Assembly (NCBI RefSeq): GCF_003590095.1 | Contig: NC_039482.1 | Coordinates: 9,007,657-9,071,656, forward strand | Direction: 5' to 3' | Length of the DNA: 64,000 nucleotides | Origin: Trichoplusia ni | Taxonomy: Eukaryota > Arthropoda > Insecta > Lepidoptera > Noctuidae | Translations under genes and position numbers: made by a program | Notes under the pieces: model-generated | The model's input: the letters and a program-made list of their open reading frames with translations, nothing else | Database searches by the model: none | Told to the model about the DNA's origin: nothing | Part shown: piece by piece, positions 34,429 to 44,800 of the stretch | Layout: each line of letters opens with the position of its first letter | How positions within the stretch are numbered: the stretch's first letter is position 1

Positions 34429-34852
34429 TATGTTTGTTATATAGATTAAAAAGATAATTTAATAAATTAATTTCAATGGAAAGATAGTGATTGATATCAA
34501 TAAATGTGGTTTTTATTTTGAAGGCATAACCAGATGTTAACGCCTTATTGGGGAAGAAGTCTACTATGATGAATAAGTGTTTTCTCTCGTAGTGTAGTGT
34601 TGTGTTGTGATAGTTGTGTACAAGTAAGTGTTCAGTGTTGTGTGGTATGAGGTCTAGTTCGAATGTGTATAATAATGTTTTTGTGTACAGGAATATTAAC
34701 ACTTTATATAGTAACAAATTGTTGTATGATTTGTAGGTATTGCTTATGTTAATTTTATAAGTATACAATTTTATAGCATTTACCTTTGTTTTAAGTTGAA
34801 TTACAATATGCTTTATAATAAACAAAATATAACTAGAGGCGATAAACAACAT
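34421..34852 (-). CDS. Unrecognised 143-residue open frame between LINE ORF1 and ORF2
   Basis: An open frame of 143 codons fills the spacer between the LINE's ORF1 stop (34886) and its ORF2 start (34428), ending as ATGGGTGA so that its stop overlaps the ORF2 start. The N-terminus is hydrophobic (LFIASSYILFIIKHIVIQL), like a signal anchor. The rest is rich in Asn, Tyr, Leu and Lys, as AT-rich non-coding sequence also would be. No family is recognised. It could be a third ORF or a chance opening. Confidence 0.3.
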   Translation of the reverse strand: MLFIASSYILFIIKHIVIQLKTKVNAIKLYTYKINISNTYKSYNNLLLYKVLIFLYTKTLLYTFELDLIPHNTEHLLVHNYHNTTLHYERKHLFIIVDFFPNKALTSGYAFKIKTTFIDINHYLSIEINLLNYLFNLYNKHNG

Positions 34853-34885
34853 TGAAATAAAGGGATATGAAGTAGAATATTCTAG

Positions 34886-35191
34886 TCATTTTTTAGGGAA
34901 ATCCAATTCGTCTTTAATTAAAATATGTGGTGATCCTTGTTTTTCGCGTAGGTATATTTTACCATTTGTGACCCAACAGTACTGGTATTCGTTACTGCTT
35001 GCAAAATCTCTGGCCAAAAAGAACAGTCTTCGCATTTTCGGAGTTAAATATTCAGATAGAAATAGAGGATTAGGTGGACCGCTTATTTTCAAGTGCTCTG
35101 TCGACAGTCTGTTTTTTGTGTCTTTATTGAATTTTCTATACATTCGAATAAATTGTTCTTTTAAGATGTTGGTAGTAAATTCAATAATCAC
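34886..35191 (-). pseudogene. LINE ORF1, C-terminal FP25K-like part
   Basis: Continues ORF1 after a one-base frame change near 35190. It encodes PVIIEFTTNILKEQFIRMY, then YLTPKMRRLFFLARDFASS, YQYCWVTNGKIYLREKQGS and PHILIKDELDF. This pattern (LTP-MRRLFF-AR, Y-YCW-NGKI-LR, PH-IK) is the domain shared by insect LINE ORF1 proteins and the baculovirus FP25K protein family. In LINEs it is thought to act in RNA binding. Similarity is recalled from family patterns, not computed. Confidence 0.65.
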
Positions 35192-35877
35192 CGGCCTGTT
35201 ATTTTTTCAGTGGAACCTATGCGGTAGACGTCTTTAATCTCGTGGCGCTGTATTGGTACATTGATTACAGAACCGGTCTTGATAACAATATCCATCAATT
35301 TTTCTTTTGATTCCTGGGTATTAACAGGTATGTTCTTGAATTCTACACAAGCGGACCTAGTGCCTCTTTCAAGTTTTTCTATTTTGTCTTCCAAGCTTTT
35401 TATAACAATAGAATTGTTCTTCCTCTCAGATTCGAGTTGCATTTCTAGTTGACTTATTTGTGTTTTCAATGCGTCATAATCCTGAGAAAGAAAAGTTACA
35501 GTAGATTGAATATTGGTGTTTTGGGTTTTTATCTCCTCAATGGATTCATAAATTTTCTCAATCTTTTTGTTTTGCTGTTCTTTAAATTCAGTAAACATGG
35601 TTTTCATTTCTGACATAAAAATTGATATTTCACTCTCCTGAGCAGTTCCTGACTCCAAACACTTGCGTTTACTTCTTTGTGTAACGTTTTGGTGGTCATA
35701 TTCAACACATTTTTCTGATTTTTCGGCGTTAATGTTAGGTTCCGATAAGCTATGTTGGAGCATATTGAGCGAGGGTGCAGTAAGTGGCGCAGAGCTCGGC
35801 GTAGGTGTTCGTGATGGAGATCTACTTGTAGACATAGCGGTGTTGGAGAATGGAAGTATGAAGAACAGCCAGAACAA
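35188..35877 (-). pseudogene. LINE ORF1, N-terminal coiled-coil part
   Basis: 229 codons from ATG 35877. A Ser/Pro/Thr-rich start (SRSPSRTPTPSSAPLTAPS) leads to a long coiled coil (about residues 75-170, for example KIEKIYESIEEIKTQ and ISQLEMQLESERK). It then enters the first strand of an RRM-like domain (ACVEFKNIPV) before a frame break at KITGR. The sense sequence around the break is ACAGGCCGGTGATTATT. Continues at 34886-35191. Confidence 0.7.
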
Positions 35878-35904
35878 GTCGAATTGTGTGCGAAACTTGT
35901 AAAA

Positions 35905-36095
35905 ATAAATACCAGTACCTAACTTCTTTAGTATTTTAAAAAAGCTTAGGAAAATGTTTTAAGGCCATAAAATAATAGTCAGCGACATCCAAAAAGATAC
36001 TTCATGTGCCGAGATTCGAACCGCTGCCTGCCCGAGCACGGCGACGAAATCGTCGGGCTGTCGGGCGTCTCTGCCACTCGACCACGGTTACACGT
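35905..36095 (-). mobile_element. tRNA-derived SINE (third family)
   Basis: The minus strand opens with ACCGTGGTCGAGTGGCAGAG (A-box region). It has GCGGTTCGAATCTCGGCAC (B box) and a body with GGATGTCGCTGACTATTATT. It abuts the 5' end of the minus-strand LINE in the same orientation. The head resembles a tRNA but has no intact cloverleaf. Confidence 0.65.
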
Positions 36096-36818
36096 TAGAA
36101 GCGGTCGAAATGTTGAACTATTCGCAGGACGCCGCGTAGTGTGTGAACAGTGTGACCTTTCTTTGTCTTTGACAACTGGTTTACCGCACTACTCGCGCTC
36201 CGGGCAATGACAAACACTTTTGCACTTGTAAACACGTAGACTTTTTATTAGTTTTTCGCTTTTATGGCACTATATCTTTAGCTTATATTTGGTAAAAATA
36301 CACTCGTTTGTTTATCACTGTCTATAGTTCGTATAGCGTAAAGTAATCAATGATAATTTACTAAAGTGCACTTTTAAACAATTTTATACGCGGAGCGCTT
36401 ACTAAACACGTCCGCTCGCGGCGGTGTCGGACGGGGGGGGGGGCCCGATGTTGCCCAGATGTTGCCCGCGACTTCGTCTCCGTAGCTAAGATATAACAAT
36501 CAATATTTTGGTGTAGTGTTTTGTTAAAATGGTGATATCTCCTAAGATATTCCCTGAAATTGAATGATGTGAAAGGAAGCTTCGTTGGGACATGGGAGCC
36601 CTTGGAATCGGACCAGTAAGATCTGTGATTAGATTAACTCTACAGATTTGTAATATTAGTCGGTGACACATAGATGAAAGCTGTGTGAGTGAGCTGCGAA
36701 ATGTCACTATATACTTACAAGAGTTACTCACACATGATGCCTTCGTAAAGAGTAATTACCCCCAAGTTATAAGTTTGATGTATCTGTCTCTCAGTATGTG
36801 ACATCATACTCGTAGATC

Positions 36819-37030
36819 CAGGGCCCCGATTCTGCTATTTTACAATGGCCGATGAAAGCATTTTTCCAATACAATGATTGGAAGATAATTGTATTGACCT
36901 TGAGTATACCGTCCCGCACTGATTTTCCAATTATTGTGTAGAAAAATGCTTAAGAGAACACGAAAATTGTCATTTTAAGCCAAATTTCATTCATTCATCG
37001 GCCGTTGTAAATAGCAGAATTGGGGCCCTG
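36819..37030. mobile_element. MITE with ~37 bp terminal inverted repeats
   Basis: The left end CAGGGCCCCGATTCTGCTAT (continuing TTTACAATGGCCGATGAA) is the near-perfect reverse complement of the right end, which ends TAGCAGAATTGGGGCCCTG. The element is about 212 bp and has no coding capacity. ATC lies on both sides, which may be a 3 bp target duplication. The superfamily is uncertain; short target duplications occur in PIF/Harbinger- and CACTA-like groups. Confidence 0.85.
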
Positions 37031-37434
37031 ATCGAATGTGGAGCGCGTGTACATGCAGGAATTGTTTTACTGTTTTCCGTGTATTGCGGCTATATTAACA
37101 AATTCCTACCTGGAAAACGGTCCATTCTGAGTGGCATTAAGCCTTTGATAGGCCATCCCACGGACTCTACATTATTTTGCAGGGGATAAAAATTGATGGC
37201 GTTGTATAGGTATGTTTAAAGTAGTGGAAAGGAAAAATATAAGTTTCATGAAATCATGTCTTGACGAGAGCTTTCAATAGTAAGGGAGAAAAAGAAAAGA
37301 ACTCTTCTTGCCTTAAAAATACTTCAATTATAAGAACCAATTCACTAAAACTTTTCTTAAATAAATAAATTAGTTATGATACATTGGCCCAGCTTTTGTT
37401 GAACCGTTTTGACAGCACGATTATATTAAGGGTC

Positions 37435-37580
37435 ATCAAGGCACATATACTGACAGTGACGCGACGTGTTGCGTGTTCGAATCCCGCGTAGGACAAGAAT
37501 TAGTGTGATCTACAAACACTTGTGCTGAGTCTGGGTGTCTGTAAGCTTTTAACTTGAAAGTTTGTAAAACCAAAGCGAAA
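37435..37580 (+). mobile_element. SINE copy
   Basis: Contains the B box GTGTTCGAATCCCGC, then ACAAGAATTAGTGTGATCTA and CTTGTGCTGAGTCTGGGTGT, as in 6060-6235. The A-box side is decayed. Confidence 0.55.
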
Positions 37581-38304
37581 TTAAAGTATCTCGTGCGGTA
37601 TGCGTTTTTTTAAACCTAAATACATACTGTAGTTACTTACTATCGGCATCCTTTTCACTTCAAAGAAAGACTTACAGTTGTGGAAGAAAGACGCCGCTCT
37701 ACACCGTGTCTGTCTGTCTCGCTTTTGCCAGCAGCCTTAATATAAAACTTGGTGATTGGAACTAAGATTTGCAAGAACTCAAGTTGAATAATAATTGTTA
37801 TTTATCTGGCTAAAGAAAACCTATAAAATTTCGCAAATGCGAACTCGAATTATTTAAAAAATCATGTTATTCAACCTATCAAAACGCGTTAACCTTGCAC
37901 GAGTTTTTTTAAAGCTTGTCATATCATGCGTAATTGTACATCAAAACTAGCGCACGTGGCTTCACTCACGTAACAGCAATTATCATAGCTTTATCTTCAA
38001 AAATTATGCAAAAATTATACAGAAATGTTTTTTTTATACAAACTTTCATCCCCTTTCTCACTACCTTAGGGGATGAATTAAAAATTTATTTTCCTATTGA
38101 TCACTAACAGTATAAAAGCGACCTGAAAGCCAAGATACTACATAAAATAAAAAATACGTATCCATATTTTTTGGAAATCTGACTGAAGGACTAAAAAACT
38201 TTCTTTACTATCCAGGTCCTCTGGCAGAAAGTCGAAAGTCTCCGCCTAAATATAATTACTTATCTGAACAGATGACGGCTGACAGCTAAAAACAAAATAC
38301 CAGC

Positions 38305-38420
38305 CTATATATGTAGGTACGTCCCACTGCTGGGCACACACCTCTTCCCGTATAGATATGGTTTGAGCATTGATCACCACGCTAACTCACTGCGGGTTGG
38401 CGATTACAGATTCTTATATC
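38305..38420 (+). repeat. Dispersed LINE-related fragment (CCCACTGCTGGGCAC type)
   Basis: The text GTACGTCCCACTGCTGGGCA, ACACCTCTTCCCGTATAG, GGTTTGAGCATTGATCACCA and GCTAACTCACTGCGGGTTGG is a very common moth repeat, thought to derive from RTE-type LINE 3' regions. It is short and non-coding here. Confidence 0.5.
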
Positions 38421-38894
38421 TGAAATGGAATAAACGTTTACTCACGAATTCTTCATTACTATTTGTCAGTACCGAAAAAATATTAAAGGAAAATCAAAAT
38501 TCATATCGATATCTCCACGCCGTTTTGTAGTATTAGAATTATTAAGTAGGTAATTATTATCAAAGCACAGACGTAGCGATACCGGTTTGTTTACACTCAG
38601 AAGGAGGAAAATATGCAACTGTGCTTCATTAAGCGGTACATCGGCTGGCTGCTAGCATCTCTAGCGAAACAAACTGTTGTTTGAGAAAACCCACCATTTA
38701 TTGTTTATCCTTGTATTGAAACAGCCGTGAGAATCGTTGAAATGTTAATACAAGAAAAATTGTTAGTAAAGAAATAGTGTTAGTGTAAAGAAGTTTTAAG
38801 TGTCGTGTGTGTTTGTTTACAAGTCTAAGTATCAGCTGCTATAGTGCATCGCTGAGAGACTTTAAGTTGTTAAAAAGAGTTACAAAAAATAGAC

Positions 38895-41800
38895 ATGGAT
38901 ACACCTAATTCTATTAGTGGCAATAATAGTAAGTTAATCTTATCTTCTCTTTTTTAAGGTTTTTTTAAGCCGTCCTTACCCAAAGGGTAAAAACAGAACC
39001 TTACTACTGAGGCTCTGGGATCTGGTCGTCTGTCTTTCCGTCCGTCAATAATGCTAACGACAAAATTTAGCTCTAAAACTTATAATGCTGGGTAAAGTAT
39101 TCATAATAAGAGAATAGTTCTGTTAACTTTTTTTTCAAATGGATTTGGACCGTGCAAAAAATAATATCCATTAACATTTGTAATTAATTACATTTTCATT
39201 CACGTGTTATTAAGCTGATAAAAATGTTTGTCATAAATTAAGCAACGAACTTATTGTTAAAACGTTGCTTTGCTTCAAAACCAGTCAGGGATTCCCTACA
39301 TTCGAAGTTAGTCGTTTAACATTCCATAACATATGAAAATACCAAATCAGCACTCATGTTAATTCGTCAGAGTTTATTATAGTGATAAATCTTTCTTTTT
39401 ACGTATCTCACCATGACCGTATTGTTCAATAACCCTTTTTGTATCTTGAACCAATCTTGAGAAAGCTGGAATTATATGACCGGGTTGGAATCCCGTCAAT
39501 CTTTTAGTAATATCTACTTACTACTACTACTCTACCTACCTTTATCGCTTTTTGGAATGTCGCTTGACTCTAAGGACTATAGTGCTGCATTGCTTGCTAA
39601 GGTAAGGTGATTTTACAATAGAATATGTGAATAAGTGACTTCACATTATAACATTTCTAGGCATTACTTAGAAAACCCAATGTTTATTATTATTTATGAA
39701 GTAAAGCGAAGTGACGCATACAGTTATCACAAAATAACAAGTTTTGTGAATATTAATACACTCCGATTTTATCGATACATCAGCCGAATTTAATTTGCAT
39801 GTATTATAATTTTGATATATACCTAATGATTAGCTTATGGTGGTGGTATGGTGGTGACACACTAGAGCGAGGAACATAACATACATATATACGTTTGAAT
39901 GCTCGGCGCTCTGTTCGGCGTTACGGTCATTTTGAGTAAGTATTTACTATATACGAATATATCGTGTTTTTGTTTAAATATCAAACCTCACCAAACGTCC
40001 AAATTCGACGTAATGCTCTGCTCGTAACAGTTTATACTCCAAAACGTGTGAGCAAGCGAATTGGAATGAAATAAAATCAATTGTATGAATGAATTAAATT
40101 TAGTTTCTCTCAAAAAGTACACTTTACATAAATATTAAGAAGACATAGCAAAAACATACATATATATATATTATACTGCTATTTTTCAACCAATTGTTCT
40201 GCAAGCAAAATATATATCATCACTTCTCCATGTTTTTTTTAGAACGCTGGAGTCGACATTTCCTATCTGCCTCCTAACTGAAACAATTATTGTTCTGTTT
40301 CAAGTTAATATACAAGTGTATCGTAACCCTTAGAGTAATAAGATATTCAAAGCACCGAATATTACTAATAATTAATTCGTCTAACTTTCCCTATGAGATG
40401 ATTTTCTTAGTTTGAATTAATTGGTTAGTGAGTCACTATGGATGAAATGTAACATAATTATTTATTATTAACAATAGTATGACTATTATACTGCCAAGTT
40501 GAAAACAATAAGTTTCGTTATTGACTTACTTAACTATTACTATTTAAAACAATGAAGCAAACATTGCGATTAATTAACATTATTATAATTATGAAAGTTG
40601 GACGAGTCCGTGTGCTATCCATGGTAACTTCACATTGAAAAAGTGATATTTAGTAACCTTATTAGAATAAAGGACTGTTATGATACGCTGATCTATTCTA
40701 CCCGAGACAAACATCTCAGACCCACTGCGCACGACGTGTGACGGGTTCGACCCCCATGTACAGCAAGCATGAATGTTTGTGAAACCCCCGACCCAAAGAT
40801 TTAATAACGCAGGGCGAGAGTCGATCAAAAAACAACATATTATTATATTGACATTTTGTCCGAGAAGGTAAGCTTGAACGCTAACGTGCCGCTCCCTTGT
40901 AACGCATCTTTAAGCGTTCGAATGGAAGAAATGCATAAGTTACTCAGTCTTACTAAAGCGCTTTAGTTTTAACTTACGTTCCATATACAACCCTAAACAT
41001 TCAGCGATAAAGCAGAAAATTGAAAATACGACGTCAAATAAGTACAAGGGTAGGTTAACAACAACCTACAACTAGTACTAAAATCTTATAATTTTATGAT
41101 TCCAGGTCCAACGCCTCCCTCTGATCAGGATGTGGAGCCACGAGTACGATTCCTTGAGCCGTCAGCATCACCTAGTGACAATGGGCTCATTAAGCCCAAG
41201 CCACTTTATCGACCCAGAAGCTACAGTCTTTTCGATATGTTTGAGTAAGTATCACCTCAATGTAAACTTTTTGTTCACTTAAAGTATCAGCTCTTTCTAG
41301 GAGGTTAATACAATTAGCTTCATGCTGGTAGCCTTCACTCTTCGAAGTTAATTTTATCTTTTTTTCTTGTGTTAAAAAACGACTGCCTTTTAAGGCATTT
41401 AATTCTTAAATTGGGAGGTTTTCACAAGCACAAAGTGACATGCACAAAAACTGCTAGAATCAGGCCAAGGATTCAAGTCCTACGTGGGGATCGAACCCGC
41501 GTCATGTCGCGCTCATTGGCTTTGCCGTGATGACTTTAACCGCTCGGCAGTCTTTTGTTTTTTTATGATTGATATTCTAGAATGCCAACCACTTGACTGC
41601 CTTTGAAAGTAATATTATTGCAATTGTGAAAGAGTTGTTACGTTTTTACATCTGTGATGGGGATCTGTCCCTTTGGTTTTTTGCCGCTGTAAAAGTCTTA
41701 TTCTACCTTGTTTGCACACTGGCGATGGTCTCGCTTTAGAAGCCCATAAAACCGGTACTGGAAAATAAATGAAATCATAAAAATTATTTTTAAATTTCAG

Positions 41801-44800
41801 AGATCGCGAACCGCTTATAAAAGTAGACAAAGTGGATCAAGCGGGTTCAGAAGAATCTTTGTCTATTAATAAGAGTATGGTGAATGTCTTCTCTCTGACA
41901 CTCCCCAAGCTGTGCAGGTCTAGCCAGAAATCCAGAAGACTCAATACTCTATTGCTGGAAGCTATCAATAGTCTAGACGTACAGGAAATTGAGAGGTGAC
42001 CTCACTATGTATATTTTTCCCCCCTTAGTAATATGACTAGTGTCTATAATTATTTTATTTATAGCTTTGGAAGATAGTCATCCATTTTAATTGCTCCAGT
42101 TTAAACTGCAATAAACGGGCGCTAGTTCTTTAAAAGACGAGCTACGAATCTCATTTCACTAAAATGTCGAGACTTTCCTTTACTGAGTGAAATTTTCTCC
42201 AATTTAAAGAAGAAATCCTGAAAACTAGTGGAACGGAGGAAATTACGAACATCGCGTATAAAGTTTAGAAAATCGGATAGCTAATTATGTTTAAATATTT
42301 ATTTATTTAATAGCATACATTAATAGATAATTCGTTTCTACAAGGGTGCTTGCTAATGTCATAATATGAAGTCTCTACCAGCAGACCCACGGTAGAAAAC
42401 TTTGATATCGGTAGTCAATACCAAAATATGTATATTAGTGTCTTTCGTTCATTACTTTTAACATACAGTGACGTCTAGACATAATAAATACCTTACCATT
42501 ATTATTAGGCATTATAAACACCAACCCTGCTATGAGCGAAACCATGAATAATGCAATTGTTTGTACAATTGTGACTCATGGAATGTTGTTTCCTTTAAGA
42601 CAACGCGGTGAAGGGTGGGTTAATCTTGGTGCCGTCCATTGTGATTTGTCATTCAAAAAGTGCTGCTTAGTAGCCTAATTTGAATGAATGTTTTTTTTTT
42701 ATTATTTGGACAGTTATATTTGCCAATATCCTCGATTCCTCGACTGGCAAACTTATTTCAGGTTAGTAAAAGCTGGTGCCAACCCTAACTCGACCTGTGG
42801 CTTAAATAATGTATCAGCTTGTCACCTCGCAGCCTTGAGGTCAGACGATGCGCTGTCCCTTCTTATTAGTTATGGAGCTGATAAAGATAGATCGGACAGA
42901 CTAGGTCGGACACCGCTCCATATAGCCGCTTGGGCGGGAAACGCAAAACATATTGCCTTACTACTTGGATTTTCAAAAGGTAACGTTATCAAGTTTATAT
43001 TGAGCATAATGTAAACTAAACTTTCTCGATTTAGTTAAAACCGTTATTGAAATCCACGGACTTAATTTTTTTACTAACTCTTGATAAATTATAAAAAAAA
43101 TCATCCAACATTTTACAGAACTACAAGATCAGATAGAAAATGGTGAATTATGTGAAATTATACAAGCTCAAGTAAGAAAAGAGAGTAAAAAAGAAAGTTA
43201 TATATCGGAATTAGTGAACTCAAAATGTGACTTCAGTCAGGCTAATATAATCGTCCCTAAAGATTGGAAAGACAACAAGATAGATCACAACTGCAAAGAG
43301 ATTGATAAAACCGTAAGTTCTCACTTTTTAAACGCTACCAACGCTAATGTATCATGTTTTGTACATAATAAATTTCATGGATCATACTCGATGCTTGACT
43401 TGTGGGTTTATAACTTGGCTAACCGTGCAGCATTGCTTCAAAACGATCGCCGTCAGTTTGAAACAAAGTGATACCTAAATGTTTTTTTTATTTCAGCTGC
43501 CCTTGCTCCAATCAGGCTGGACGGCGTTGCACGCAGCGAGCTCTCGTGCACAATACCACTGCGCTTGCCTTCTGATGGCGGCTGGTGCCGAGCCCTGCTC
43601 ACGCGATCTCATTGGCAGAACTCCCCTGGATATCGCAGGATCAGCCTATTACAGTAACGAAAACATAAATGCCAAAAAGTATGGCTTTTTATTTCATTTG
43701 AAACCTGTACTAACCTACATTTTCCATCTATGTAAATATATGACCGAATTTTAGTTTTGCAGATCTCGTCACAATATTAGTTGATGCAAATTGCAAGAAT
43801 TATACTCTAAAGAACAGGAAGACAGTCAATACTCCACTTCACACTGCTGTCGAATTAGGCAGCTTAAAGGCTGTGTCTGTCCTTGTTAATGCCAAGGTAC
43901 CTGTGAACTGGTTGAACCGAGCTGGGCTGACTGCTCTCCATATTTGTGTCAGAAAGAAGCTGAAAGAGCATTTGCAGGTAATATCTGGGCAACTCATAAA
44001 GCAGGGTCGTTGCCATTGTTAAAGTATCAAAATGTGATTAGGCATTACACTTGACGGCTGCTTGTCAGACATTGCGACCAGCGGCTTTGTCGCTCCCGTA
44101 TAGGCTTTGTGAGCATCAGCATCTGTGCAAGTGCCAAAAATCAAAAAGAATAACACGGCTGCTGTTTCAATCATCTTTCACAGACGTGCGAGGAGACAGA
44201 TGATGATGACGGCCGTTTATATTGTAACGCTATAATAATGTACACCAAATTTAACAAATATAATTATATCGGCTTGCCTAAAACTAATTCAATTTCATTT
44301 TTTGATCAGGTTTTAGCAAACCACGGTACAAATGAATGTGATGATACTGAAACAATAGAAATCCGGGATAAGGACGGAAACACGGTACTACACCAAGCAA
44401 TTGTAGAGAATTGGCCTGCAGGAGTACGCGTCGCCATTGAAGCCGGAGCTAATATCATGGCCAAGGTTGGTAACACATTAATTTTATACAATCCTGACTG
44501 GACTTGTATGTAGTATGACTGAGTCTGGGTAACTTTTTGCTTTTGAATTAAATGTTTATGAAACCCCCCGCAACAAAAGGATTTAATACCTTAATGCTTA
44601 TTTAAAAGAAATCCTTTATGCAGAAATAATAATATAAGCTCATAAAATTCTAATTCTCCCCCATTTATCTATTTCTTATTGTCATTGATCATGATCATTT
44701 TTAAGGATAATGACGGCGAAAGTCCAATACATTTAGCAGCTGCAAATGGTAACGTGGAAATCCTTACGGAAATCTTAAATGTTGCAACAGACAAGAACAT

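Larger units (their letters stand above)
31490..35877 (-). mobile_element. Non-LTR retrotransposon (Jockey/CR1-type LINE) with FP25K-like ORF1
   Basis: On the minus strand the order is ORF1 (35877-34886, one frameshift), a spacer with a 143-codon open frame (34852-34421), and ORF2 with endonuclease (34428-32785) and reverse transcriptase (32752-31490, one frameshift between). A SINE abuts the 5' side (35905-36095) and a TG-rich microsatellite lies beyond the 3' side. The 3' end and target duplications could not be fixed. Its ORFs are nearly open throughout, so it is a recent copy. Confidence 0.9.
36096..38894. other. Region upstream of TRPA-B
   Basis: No gene is seen. It holds a poly-G run (about 36433-36443), a fragment of the TTGCCCGCGACTT repeat (36459-36490), a MITE (36819-37030), a SINE (37435-37580) and a LINE-related fragment (38305-38420). 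The promoter of TRPA-B should lie in its last few hundred bases, but no clear TATA or initiator could be fixed. Confidence 0.5.

Noticed and set aside
43214..43471. Exon 5 of TRPA-B reading on past 43312
   Set aside because: The ACC|GTAAGT donor at 43312 matches the exon 5 end in both paralogs; the further residues are intron.
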